Source: Balaenoptera acutorostrata (taxonomy: Eukaryota; Chordata; Mammalia; Artiodactyla; Balaenopteridae). Taken from it: 64,000 bases of DNA. Shown here in pieces: positions 12,301-23,589 of the stretch. The notes below the pieces were generated by a model. That model worked only from the letters and a program-made list of their open reading frames with translations. It did not search any database and was not told where the DNA came from. Position 1 is the first letter of the stretch, and the number at the start of each line of letters is the position of its first letter. Where the stretch lies: contig NC_080069.1 in assembly GCF_949987535.1 (NCBI RefSeq), forward strand, positions 40,227,269 through 40,291,268, written 5' to 3'. A program made the position numbers and the translations under genes.

Positions 12301-14379
12301 ATTAGTGGGAGGTGACTTAGGGCTGGAGTACTTTCCTTAAAACAAACAAAGAAGCAAACAAAACTTAAACCATTTTAATGGGTTAGAGTCATAGGTTAGA
12401 GGCAAGGAAAATATGTGTTTCAAGGTAAGAATTTTAATTTCTTCCATCACCTATATGGATTTAGGAATTTTGGCATTTGTTTAAGTATAAAAATAGTCAG
12501 TTGGAATCAGTGTTGGGTGGAAGAGTTGTTTTAAATAAACTATTTAATTACATTGAAGTGTAGTTGGATTCTGCTCCTCCAACAATAAGACCCTATTATT
12601 TGTAGTATAATTAAAACATCACATAGCAGAACAAATTAGACCTTTGTAAATGTCAGAGCATCTTTTGTGGAGTAGTGTGTGAACCATCCAAATGCTTGTG
12701 TTTTTAATGAGGATGCATAATGAAGAAAGGTAAAAGGTATAACCTTCCTATAGGTTTACTGTTATCCACATTTTTTGATAAAATTAATGACAGTAATATA
12801 GGTGAAATAAATTTGCCTGTTTGCAGATCAGGTTAAAACATTAGTAAACTAATCATAAAATGTCATATGTTTAATGTAACTGGATGAAAATGTATACCTT
12901 AATATTGTAATTTAGAGTAGGTTAATAAACACAGATCATGTCCAGTGTATATATTTCTCTCTTAATTTAAATGATAATAATCTCTATCTGCCTATTGCTG
13001 GGAATGTTACTCTTCTTTCCTTTAGACGATAGATGTTATTTATCTCTTTTCTTTAAAGTTTCTTTTTCCTTTAATAAGGGAAAGGGGTATGAGCATATTC
13101 TTTGGGATCTTATTAAATAATCAGGATTTACAATTTTCCATCACATTGACATAGATGGTGTGGGGGAATAGTAGCTCACTTATATTCTTGAAAAGTGGTT
13201 TCTTCCTTTTAGATGATGAAACAATAAGGGAGAGCTGAAAAAAGCTCTTTTCAGCATATTTGTTTTCCCATTCCCCATGGTAGGACCAGCTACCCAGATT
13301 TTCTTTAACTACAGTCTTTTCCTAGTTGCCCACAACCATTCCAACAAGAACAATTATCTGGTATTTAACAGCAAAGGTTATTATTATTGATTAGAGCAGT
13401 GTTTCTCAAACGTTTTTAAATAGTGGAAGTTTTTTGTCTAATGATACCTCGTGGGGAGACCCATTAGTAAACAGATGAGAGTAAATTAATGAAGTTGTTC
13501 TGGCTGAATGGGAACTGGACCAGGTTGTTTAAGCAAGTCAAGTCAAAGGGAATCATATTTCCTCAGATTGTTTTTAAGAGATTTAGATGAGGCTTTGGAG
13601 TGTGAACAGTATATGGTTCTTGGCGTTTTTTCTTTTGTAGCAGTTTGACTTGAAATAAATTTAAAATCACGTGTATTTGAAGTCTTTATATATTTAGAAT
13701 ATACAGCTTTACCTTTGCTGTGTGTCAGAATTTCTTCTGTGGCTTGTTTGTGGAATGAAAATTAGGACAGCTTACATGTATGAAATACTGATGCCTTATG
13801 TGTGTGTGCCTGTTTATTGACTTGGCTGATGAGCTTGATTCCAGGCTTAAGCCAGTGATAACTGAGGGTTTCAGTTTTTAGATTCTCTAGGCTCTGGAAC
13901 TAGTTCTAGTTGAGAGCAAAAGATCAGGAAAATCTCAAAAATTCAGAAGATCCAAACCTTTGTACTTTTGAGCTGGAATATACAAAATTGTTTACTTTTC
14001 CTTAGGTGTGGGCTAGCTTGAGCTAGTTTATTTGCTTGTATGATTTTCTGCTAAGGCCAGATTTCCACATTTAATTCCAGTGTAAGCCACATTTAAATAT
14101 ATAAAAATCAATTTATACAGACTCTTCCCCCAACTGGGGGAGGTGTATACTGTGGATTTTTATGTGACAGCATAGTGCAGCTTTTTTTTTCCCCAAACCT
14201 CTTTTGGGTAAATAACTCAGAATACATATTCCCAAGAGCCAGATGGGTCTGTAGTTTTGCTTTTGTGTAAAGGGTATTGTATTCTATCATGAGAAGCAGG
14301 CACTGACGTACAGAAGGATTTAAGTCTCTAATCCTAATTTAGGAATGGTTGAATTATGAAAGTACCTGCAGAGATTAAG
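12301..14379. other. unassigned sequence
   Basis: No gene or clear repeat identified over about 2.1 kb. A fragment resembling a hAT terminal end (CAGTGTTTCTCAAAC at about 13396) may mark a decayed MER-type DNA transposon. Confidence 0.4.
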
Positions 14380-15143
14380 CCTTTTTTTTTAAATAGTTGT
14401 ATTGAGATATAACTCACATACCATACAATTTCACCAGTTAAAGTATGCAATTCAGTGGATTTTAGTACATTCACAGAGTTGTGTAAACATCACCACAGTC
14501 AGTTTTAGAAAGAACATTTCCATTACCCCTCAAAGAAGCCCCACACCCTTTTAGCCTCTTCCCACACACCCATCCCCATCTCTCCTAGTCCTAGGTAACC
14601 ACTAATTTACTTTCTGTCTCTATAGATTTAGCTATCCTGGATATTTCATATAAATGGAATTATATAATTATGTGGTCTTTCTTGACTGGCTTCTTCCACT
14701 TAACATAATATTTTTAAGGTTCATCCAGGTAGCACATATAAGTACTTTGTTTCTTTTTGTCACTGAATAATATTACATTGTATGGATATACCACATTTTA
14801 TTTATCCATTCGTAAGTTGATGGGCATTTGGGTTGTTTCCACTTCTTGGTTTTTATGAATAATGCCGCTATAAACATTTGTGTACAGGTTTTTGTATGGA
14901 TATAACTTTTCATTTCTTTGGGTATGTACCAAGAGATGGAATAGCTAAGTCATTATGGCCACTTTATGTTTAGCCTTTTGAGGAACTGCTAGACTGTTTT
15001 CAAAGCAGCTGTATCATTTTACTTTCCCATCAGCAATGTATAAGGGTTCTAGTTTCTCCATATCCTTGTTAACACTTGTTATTATCTGTGTTTTTTATTA
15101 TAGATATTTTAGTAGGTGTGAAGTGGTATCTCACTGTAGACTA
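14380..15143 (-). mobile_element. L1 3' end fragment (old L1M type)
   Basis: Minus-strand L1 3' UTR and terminal ORF2 sequence. It opens with the A-tail seen as a T-run at 14380-14390 and the typical antisense 3' UTR (GTATTGAGATATAACTCACA). It ends in the ORF2 tail region around 15140. No reading frame survives. Confidence 0.75.
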
Positions 15144-15544
15144 ATTTTTTTAAAATAGTGGTTAGGCATTACAGGAATGGTAGTACTCTAAGATGAAGTT
15201 AATATTACAATTAAACTATTTAATAGCCTGACCTGGGAATATAATCTTCAGTGGCCATTCTTAACCCTGGCTATGTATAATTAGTATCACTACCTAATTA
15301 AAAAAAATGATGTTATGAATATTGTAAAATCCTTCCACCCACCCCACCCCTAAAAATTCTTTATTCAAAGAGAAAACAGTGAAGACTTAATTATAGAGAA
15401 CAGAATCTACTTGATGTAACTTAAGCAGAGAGGATTTATTTACCATGGGGTACTAAATAGCTTAAAAAATTGTTGTGATATATCAGTCTGGTTCCGATCA
15501 GGAGATAGAAGCCACATAGTAATTTAACAGGGAAAGAATAGTAT
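15144..15544. other. left part of an old interspersed repeat, family unknown
   Basis: From about 15370 this looks like one continuous old repeat that resumes after the L1 insertion at 17020 (for example, ACAGAATCTACTTGATG here and AAGAGCAGTTTCAAACCCC downstream). I recognise the sequence type as a dispersed mammalian repeat but cannot name the family. Confidence 0.4.
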
Positions 15545-15556
15545 AAAGAATTATTG

Positions 15557-15589
15557 ACTACACTTGATCTTAGCCAAAAGGCTGAGAAG
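15557..15589 (-). pseudogene. RNU2: U2 snRNA 5'-end fragment (antisense), part of the chimeric insertion
   Basis: Reading the minus strand from 15589 to 15557 gives U2 nucleotides 5-37. I count 32 of 33 matches to the human U2 5' end from memory; the one difference is at U2 C11/G11 (CTCAGCC for CTCGGCC). There is no promoter and only one-fifth of the RNA, so this is not a functional gene. It overlaps the TSD by ACT and the L1 by AAG, both microhomologies. Confidence 0.85.
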
Positions 15590-15774
15590 TGGTGCTGGGA
15601 AAACTGGACAGCTACATGTAAAAAAAATAAAATTAGAACATTCTCTAACACCATACACAAAAATAAACTCAAAATGGATCAAAGACCTAAGTGTAAGGGC
15701 AGACACTATAAAACTCTTAGAGGAAAACATAGGCAGAATACTCTTTGACATAAATCACAGCAGTATCTTTTTTG

Positions 15775-15826
15775 ATCTGATCAGGGTCAGGTAGTAGCTA
15801 TCTTGTACAATTTAGGACAGGTGATC
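15775..15826 (+). repeat. 52 bp templated insertion inside the L1, inverted copy of 18030-18081
   Basis: The L1 sequence should run from TTTTTTGATC directly into the segment ending CTAGAGTAATG, as it does in the L1 at 4500-4545. Here extra sequence interrupts it, and that block is the reverse complement of 18030-18081 with 50 of 52 bases identical. GATC occurs at both junctions and at both ends of the source. Confidence 0.85.
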
Positions 15827-17019
15827 CCTTCTAGAGTAATGAAAAATAAAAACAAAAATAAACAAATGGGACCTAATTAAACTTAGAAGTGTCTGCACAG
15901 CAAAGGAAACCATAAACAAAATGAAAAGACAAGCCACAGAATGGGAGAAAATATTTGCAAATGAAGCGACCGACAAGGGATTAATCTCCAAAATATACAA
16001 ACAGCTCATGTAGCTCTATGTCAAAAAAACCCCCCAAAACCAAAAAACAAAACAAAACAAAAAAATCAAAAAATGGAAAGAAGGTCTGAATAGACATTTC
16101 TCCAAAGAAAACATACAGATGGCCAAAAAGCACATGAAAAGATGCTTAACATCTCTAATTATCAGAGAAATGCAAATCAAAACTACAATGAGGTATCACC
16201 TCACACTGGTCAGAATGACCATCAACAAAAAGTCTACAAACAATAATTGCTGGAGAGAGTATGGAGGAAAGGCAACTCTCCTACACTGTTGGTGGGAATG
16301 TAAATTGGTACAACCACTATGAAGAACAGTATGGAGGTTCCTTAAAAAGCTAAAAATAGAACTACCATATGATCCAGCAATCCCACTCCTGGGCATATAT
16401 CTGGAGAAAACCATAATCTGAAAGGATACATGCACCCCAGTGTTCACTGCAGCACTGTTTACAATAGCCAAGACATGGAAGCAACCTACATGTCCATTGA
16501 TAGAGGATTGGATAAAGAAGATGTGGTACGTATATATAATGGAATATTGCTCAGCCATAAAAAAGAATGAAATAATGCCATTTACAGCAACATGGGTGGA
16601 CCTAGCAATTATCATACTAGGTGAAGTAAGTCAGACAAAGACAAATATCATATGATATTGCTTATATGTGGAATCTAAAAAAAGTACAAATGAACTTATT
16701 TATAAAACAGAAATAGAGTCACAGATGTAGAAAACAAATTTATGGTTACCGGGGGGGAAAGGGAGGGAGGGATAAATTGGGAGATTGGGATTGACATATG
16801 TACACTACTATATATAAAATAGATAACTAATAAGGACCTACTGTATAGCACAGGGAATTCTACTCAGTACTCTCTAATGACCTATATGGGAAAAGAATCT
16901 AAAAAAGAATGGATATATTTATGTGTATAACTGATTCACTTTGCCATACAGCAGAAAGTAACACAACATTGTAAATCAACTATACTCCAACAAAAATTAA
17001 AAAAAAAGAATTATTGACT

Positions 17020-18985
17020 GTAACAGGGGATTGGAGCAATATGGGATTTACCAGTAAGAAGTCAAGGTAATGCTAAAGAATATAGGAATAGCTGATATAA
17101 AGAGCAGTTTCAAACCCCAGGGCTCACTGACATCTATCCTTGGTTAGGTAGGGCACGTTCAAGTCAAGTAGGTAAGGTGTGGCACTAGGAGAATTTGCTG
17201 GATATGTGCCCTCTTGGGTACCAGGGAAAGCATTCCTGGGGAGGTGACTCACCAGCAGCACTCTGCTACAAAACTGCCTAACCTCCTGTTGGAGAAGCTG
17301 CACTGCTGCAGGAATCTGGTGCTGGAGAAGCCATCCTTGTCGGGGTGGGTCCTGGAGAAGCCTTGCCTGCTGCAGCCAAGTGAGCACATTGGAACCACGA
17401 AACAGAATCTTTTTCCCCTACAGTGTCTTTCCAGTGGTCTCTTGACAAAGCTTAATATCATGTCAGTTGGCAAAGAAATTGGTATTTTAAGTACATAAAT
17501 CCATTTTCACATACAGGCAAAAAGGGTGAATTTGGAGAGGAGGGGGAATGAATCAATATCTAGCACAGGTATTAAGTGGTTTACAGAATTGTTTAGACAT
17601 CTAAAGAAAGAGACTCTTGATTGAGCTTCAAAGGAACAACCTCCAAAACCTCTGCACAGGACTGAGAAGCACAGGGAGTTATTGTCTTTTTTTGACTAAG
17701 AGGCCTCCTGTCTAATTGTGAAATTGCCTCTAGATCTTTACTGCTGTTTTAAAATCAGGAAAATGTTGTGGTCAGGAGGCCATGGTGATCAGGAATCTCC
17801 TGCCATACTTAACCAGCTCTAGAACCACACTGGACCTGTTCTGGTCTGTACCAGCCCTGCCTACAAGAGACTAGACTAGCCTTTCTCAATTTTTATACCC
17901 TGGAGGATCCATGAAATAATTTTCAGGTCTCAGGTTACAGGTGTGATATTAGTGTAAACAGAAAGTTTAGATATAGTAATTGTCTGACCACCTCCTATTC
18001 ACCTCCCTTCACCTGATTGGTGAAAGAGAGATCTCCTGTCCTAAATTGTACAAGATGGCTACTACCTGACCCTGATCAGATGAGACAGCAATTTTTTAGT
18101 TACATGTACTCACAACCTATGGGAATGGTACTTGGGAGTAGAGTAAACTAGCCAAATTGTCTATGGGAGATTGGCTTTGGAGTAACAAAAGGATGAAGTA
18201 CTCCCCGCAACTCTCCACCCCTGTGGGAGGATGTGATTAGTTTGTTTGAATAATTCTGAGGACTGGCAGGGAACTGAAACTAGTTGGGTTGAGGACTGAG
18301 TGGAGTGCAGCTGATTCAGCTGATAGTGGACTGAGCTGGGTGAGGAGTCTTTCCTGTTGGCTATGGTGAGGGTGGAAGAACTCTCATTAGGCCTCTGGGG
18401 CCCTGTGAGGCTCAAAGCTGTCAGAACAGCACTTGAAATTTTAGGCCTTACAATACAGTACTCCAGTAATGATTGCTAATGCTTTTTTGATAGAGAATGA
18501 TATTTTTCTGTGCCTCTATATATTTTGGCCATCTAATTAGTCTATTCTTTTGTATGGATCTCCATCCGCACACGGGATATAAACTCCTATGTGAGTTAGT
18601 AATGCAGGTAGAAAAAACAGTTTTTCCTTTTCCTAAATTTCCCACTGTATTTTTGTACTTTATCCAAGTAGGCCTAGGAGTCTTACAGATTTTTACTATG
18701 CAAGATATCAATAGCATGGCTTGTGGTATATGGCTTGTACAAGAGTAATTTTATTTTTCTTTATTTAATGCAAATAAAGACTTTAACCCACCTTACTTGA
18801 AAAATAACCAGGTAGTTAAACTTAGCTTACTGTTCTGGAGACTAATCTCTTTCCTTTTTATGATTTTTAAAAACACATATGGTGATGATAATAAATTTCT
18901 GTTAAATAACTGGCTTAAGCTAAAATGGGATTCAATTTTTTTGAAAAGTAGCCTTGGTAGACTTAGTTTAAAAAAATATTGTAAG
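17020..18985. other. continuation of the old repeat, then unassigned sequence
   Basis: The first about 500 bases continue the repeat interrupted by the chimeric L1. Around 17880-17960 a stretch resembles decayed MER-type DNA transposon sequence (CTTTCTCAATTTTTATACCC). The rest, to 18985, is unassigned, apart from the 52 bp donor block at 18030-18081. No coding exon is seen. Confidence 0.4.
18030..18081 (-). repeat. likely source of the 52 bp inverted insertion at 15775-15826
   Basis: The reverse complement matches 15775-15826 at 50 of 52 positions. The similarity ends sharply on both sides. Whether this stretch is itself part of a multicopy repeat cannot be decided here; if so, another copy could be the true donor. 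Confidence 0.8.
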
Positions 18986-20540
18986 CTGATTTTTAAAAAA
19001 ATTATCTTTTTATTGTGGTAAAATATATTTAACATAAAATTTGCCATTTTAACCATTTTTAAGCTTATAATTCAGTAGCATTAATTACTTTCACGATGTT
19101 ATACAACAGTCATCACTATCTAATTTCCAAAATTTGTCATCACCCCAAACAGATACTCTGCAACCATTAAGCAGTGACTCCCCATTCACCCTTGCCACCA
19201 GCCCCCAGTAAACTAATCTACTTTATATCTCTATGAATTTGCCTGTTATAGATATTTTATATAAGTGGAAGCATACAATATTTGTTGTTTTGTTTCTGAC
19301 TTATTTCACTTAGCATAATGTTTTCAAGGTTCATTCATACTGTAGCATGTTTTAGAACTTTATTCCTTTTAATGGCTAAATAACATTCCATTGTGTGTAT
19401 ATACCACATTTTCTACATTCATCTTTCAGTAGACACTTAGGTTGTTTTTATGTTTTGGTGTTGTGAAGAATGCTATGTACGTTGACGTACAATTATCTGT
19501 TTGAGTCTCTGTTTTCAATTCTTGTGGGTATATACCTACGAGTAGAATTGCAGGGTCATATGGTAATTCTTTTTGAGGAACCGCCGAACTATTTTCCATG
19601 GTGGTTGCACCATTTTACATTCCCACCAGCAATGTGTGAGGGTTTCAATTTATCCACATTCTTTTATTTTTTAAATTTATTTATTTATTTACTTATTTTT
19701 GGCTGCATTGGGTCTTCATTGCTGTGCCCAGGCTTTCTCTAGTTGTGGCAAGCGGGGGCTACACTTCGTTGTGGTGTGCAGGCTTCTCATTGCAGTGGCT
19801 TCTCTTGTTGCAGAGCATGGGCTCTAGGTGTGCAGGCTTCAGTAGTTGTGGCTTGCCGGCTTCAGTAGTTGTGGTGTGTGGGCTCAGTAGTTGTGGTGTG
19901 CCCGCTTCAGTAGTTGTGGCACGTGGGTTCTAGAGCGCAGGCTCAGTAGTTGTGGCGCATGGGCTTAGTTGCTCCATGGCATGTGGGATCTTCCCGGACC
20001 AGGGATCGAACCCGTGTCCCCTGCATTGTCAGACTCTCAACCACTGCGCCACCAGGGAAGTCCCTGGATATTAAACCCTTATGAGATGTATGATTTGCAA
20101 ATATTTTCTCCCATTCTGTATGTTGTCTTTTCACTTTCTTGACAATGTCCTTAGATGCTCAGAAGTTTTTAATTTTGAAGTTCAATTTATTTATTTATTT
20201 TTTGTTCCTAATGCTTTTGTTGCCATAACTTAGAATCCATCACCAAATTCAAGGTCATACAGATTTACTCCCATGTTTTCTTTTAAGAGTTTTAGTGCTT
20301 ATATTTAGGTCGTTGATTCATTTTGAGTTAATATTTATATATGGTGTGAGCGGGTGTTCAAATTCATTCTTTTGCATGTGGAAATCCAGTTGTTCCAGCA
20401 ATAGAAGAGACTGTTCTTTCATTATGGAATGGACTTGACACCCTTGTCAGTAATCAATAGGCCATAAATGTATGTGTTTATTTCTAGACTTGCAGTTCCA
20501 TTTCATTGGTCTCTTTGTCTGTCTTTTTGCCGGTACCACC
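18986..20540 (-). mobile_element. old L1 3' fragment with nested SINE
   Basis: Minus-strand L1 3' UTR (TATTTAACATAAAATTTGCC near 19025) leads into the terminal ORF2 region. A SINE interrupts at about 19665-20064, and L1 ORF2-tail sequence resumes to about 20540. There is no open frame. Confidence 0.75.
19665..20064 (-). mobile_element. CHR-type SINE, antisense, with expanded internal AGTAGTTGTGG motif
   Basis: The head (reverse complement GGGACTTCCCTGGTGGCGCAG) is at 20064 and the T-rich tail at the left. The internal segment carries at least five near-copies of CAGTAGTTGTGG between about 19838 and 19955, more than in other CHR copies here, which makes it about 400 bp rather than 300. No TSD was found; the L1 sequence does not rejoin exactly, so flanking bases may be deleted. 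Confidence 0.8.
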
Positions 20541-20929
20541 GTAAACTGATTTTAACTAGCGTTTACTACAAACATGAAAATTATTGACAGTGCAGATATT
20601 TGCTATCTAAAAACCATAAGCCAAAGTAATAGTAATAAAAATATAGCCCATTAGAATTTATACCAGAATTCGATAAAAACAAACTCTTTTTTTCCTGACT
20701 AACATGATGAGGCTCAAATATAGGTCCAGGAATTACAAATGAGTATATATATGTGTGTTGATCACTTGATATTTTATCAAAAGGTTTTATACAATAAACT
20801 TATTAGTTTTTAAGACTAAAAATAAAGAGTGAAGTTTATGTCTTTCATATGAAACTTGTTTTTGTTTTCTTTGGTTGAACTTTAAATAACCATTCACAGA
20901 TTTCATTTTCAACTGACATAAGATGATTT
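20541..20929. other. unassigned sequence
   Basis: AT-rich sequence with no recognisable gene or repeat. Confidence 0.4.
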
Positions 20930-22560
20930 CCTACTTACTCTTGATGCTTGTTAAACAAAAAATTCCATACACATATAATGAAATTGAAAGCTGGCAGCAA
21001 GATGTTCATTACCCTCTTATGATGTGCAGGACACTGCTCTTTGATAGAAATCCAGCACTTTTTAGGGGCAGATCAGTAAATACCATCTTGGGTTCATAGT
21101 CAGACCGCAGTGTGCAAAATTCTTCCTCCTCAAAGTCAAGTTCTCAGCCTGCACAGATGATTCAGAGAAAGGGTCTCTCATTTCAGCCCTATACTTGTTG
21201 GAAAAGAAAGGGAAAATACTGTTGTATTTTATTTTTAAATTTTGTTCCCCTAGGTCAGCAAGACTTGGGATTTGCAGATATATCCTTTTTCCCTCTCAAG
21301 TCCAAGCAGCAATAAGAGCATCTTTTGATATCCTTTTGTCACTTGATCTTTTCCCCAAGAATCTTGTCACTTGAAGTCAAAATGCTTTCTTTAAAGTCTT
21401 GCAGAGAGGGGTTCATTTGTTTCATGTGATAACAAATCTTTGCTAAGTTGGCTAGTTTCAGTAGCCATTCTTCATCCTCTAAGCACTTAGCAGAATCTGG
21501 CCTACTGTGTTTGCAAAAGTACCCCTGCAGCTCACCATTCAGCTTGGACGTCCTGTTGAGAACTCTTCATCTGCTAAGCCCCTGGACTTCTGCATGGAGC
21601 AGGAGATTTATGTGCTCTTTGTCCAGGCTTTCACACAGCTCTTTAAACATTTTTGAGTAAACAGGTTTTTGTTTAATAAAGTCAATCATTTTTTGTAGCT
21701 TCAAATAGAACTTTTTTCATTTCATCTCCCAGAGCTTTTGACACTAGCATTTCTCTGTGAAGAAAACACTGTGTTGAGAAGTCAGGTTTTTGTTTTTTGG
21801 GTTTTTTTTCGGGGTGTGGGGAGAGTTTAAACAATAGTGGCACATCTTCACATGGAGCCAGCTGTTGGTGGGACATTTTCAGCACAGATGCCAACATAGT
21901 TCCTCCAAGAGGGACCTTTTGTTTCCAGACAGAGGACAAAACATTAAATATCCTGTCCTTTGCTGGCTTTGGGCAGCACTCTGTAGCAAAAAAAAGTTTT
22001 CTTGATTTCACCATTTTCAAATCTTATAAAATCTATAAATACATAATGTAATCTTATAAATATTACAGATGATGAACTCTGTTGGCTCATCAATCTGGTT
22101 AGAGAAACTTGTTTTCCTGTTATCACGTAGGTCTTTAACATCACATGACATGTCAATAACATTGACTTACCTTACTGTTATTGTACCGTAGAACTTTAAA
22201 AATTTCTCTTACTGCATCTCATATAAATATTTCACTCAGCATAATTTTATATTCTGGCCGTATTAGGTTCTCAGCAATTGGGGTGGCTTTCCTTTTTCCG
22301 GTCAGTAAGGTCTACTACTATATAACTTGCTACCTCAGCCTTTTCATTATATGTAATTTTTTAAAGCAAAAGCTTTATTATGCTTATTTTGAGATCCCAT
22401 TAATACCTTTAACGTGTCAAATGACTATAATTTGCAGCTGTGTCTTTTGAGTATTGCTGGAGCCATTGCTGCACTTGAAACGTTGTTTTCCACAGACAAC
22501 ACAAAATGGAATAGGATATTCCATTGTATAAATCCATTGATAAGTAGTTTTCATTAGAAG
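20930..22560 (-). pseudogene. decayed hAT-superfamily transposase-like sequence (ZBED5/FAM200-like)
   Basis: On the minus strand, pieces in shifting frames follow the order of the hAT-derived ZBED5/FAM200 proteins. A BED-finger-like part lies near 22520-22450 (FCVVCGKQ-type). After it comes KAEVASYIVVDL (about 22330), NQIDEPTEF (about 22090), FFCYRVLPKASKGQDIFNVL (about 21970), TQCFLHREMLVSKALGDEMK (about 21760), INLLLHAEV with GEL (about 21620), DEEWLLKLANLA (about 21480), and a hAT C-terminal dimerisation-like end, FWIS...NILLPAF, near 20990-21050. At least five frameshifts and several stops rule out a protein. It may be a fossil transposon or a retrocopy of a domesticated gene; no introns can be inferred either way. 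Family attribution rests on remembered motifs. Confidence 0.7.
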
Positions 22561-23589
22561 GATATGTTTTTTGTGTGTGTCTCTTGTTGCATTAATTTAG
22601 TGAAATGACTCGCATGATACAACTCTTCATTACTAATCTTACCAGAATTGTCCACTGACCTTCCTTTCACACCTCAGCCTCAAAAATTGCCACATTGGAC
22701 TATCAGGCATATTTGTAAATTACAAATGTTAATGTGTGAGACATAAGGACATACCAAACAATTAAATGAGAAAATCACAAAAAGTCCAAACATTTCACAG
22801 TAGAAGTCCCTGGTAATTTATTTAGTCCACATTTTGGAATGTTCAGACCAATAGCAAAGCATTAGGAGTGGGGGCAACTGGGTATAAAGTTTTTTTCATT
22901 AAAATTAAAATTTCTCTCCAGGTTTTCATTACACTTGCAGAGCTTGTTTGCTCCTATAAGGCAGTTAGCAGTGTACAAGGGGAGATTAGGGGAGGCAATT
23001 TGAGAGGGAGAGGCTGATAGTCATTAGCCTATGATCTTCTCCCTGTGTCCTGCAGTCTTCAATTATCAAGGCCAACTCTAACCAAATGAACATGGTCCTA
23101 CTGTGCACTATCACACACAGCTGATTTGTAACAAAATCATTAATTATGCTGCCATTGCTTGGTGCACAAAAGTAAAAGAGAAGGAAAAAAGAACCCCCTG
23201 CCCCCAATTGTGAGCTCTCAAAGAATTCAGCTTGTGGACCCCACTTTGAGAAACCCTGGACTAGACTTTGGGACCTCTCCATACACTGCTGTAGAAGAAC
23301 TAAGCACGTTTAAGTTGGTACTTACCTGTGGGATCAAGTGGCCTTTTTCTGACTTTCAGTCTAATAAATTTCATAAATGATGAAATTGAGGAAAACATCT
23401 GGAACCCTAGCTGCAGGAGAGTCTAGGAGATACTTTTTTTTTTTTTTTTTGGAAAGCTTTCACGTTCCTGTAGTACAGGAAGGCATACTGGAGAGAAATT
23501 GGGATAGATATTGCATGCCAATATATCTACGATATTGTTGGATTTTTAAAAATGAAGATTTCTTATTTGTGTAGTAAAATTTTCTCAAA
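22561..23589. other. unassigned sequence with possible DNA-transposon remnant
   Basis: No coding block. The stretch around 23230-23265 (GTGGACCCCACTTTGAGAAACC) resembles the end of a hAT MER element. A T17 run lies at 23434-23450. Confidence 0.4.

Larger units (their letters stand above)
15545..17019 (+). mobile_element. chimeric retrotransposition: antisense U2 snRNA 5' piece fused to a 5'-truncated L1
   Basis: A 15 bp TSD (AAAGAATTATTGACT) lies at 15545-15559 and again at 17005-17019. Between the copies sit, in order, 33 bases antisense to the 5' end of U2 snRNA (15557-15589), about 1.4 kb of L1 ORF2 tail and 3' UTR on the plus strand, and a short A-rich tail. Because the U2 piece is inside the duplicated target, both parts entered in one event. 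The ORF2 tail is degenerate (stops near 16015). A 52 bp foreign block interrupts it at 15775-15826. Confidence 0.85.

Noticed and set aside
15557..15589. A functional U2 snRNA gene
   Set aside because: Only 33 of about 188 nucleotides are present, with no promoter elements and within an L1 insertion.
19838..19955. Short regularly spaced repeats that might suggest a CRISPR-like array
   Set aside because: The repeats are an internal expansion of the SINE AGTAGTTGTGG motif in a eukaryotic genome; no spacers of uniform length.
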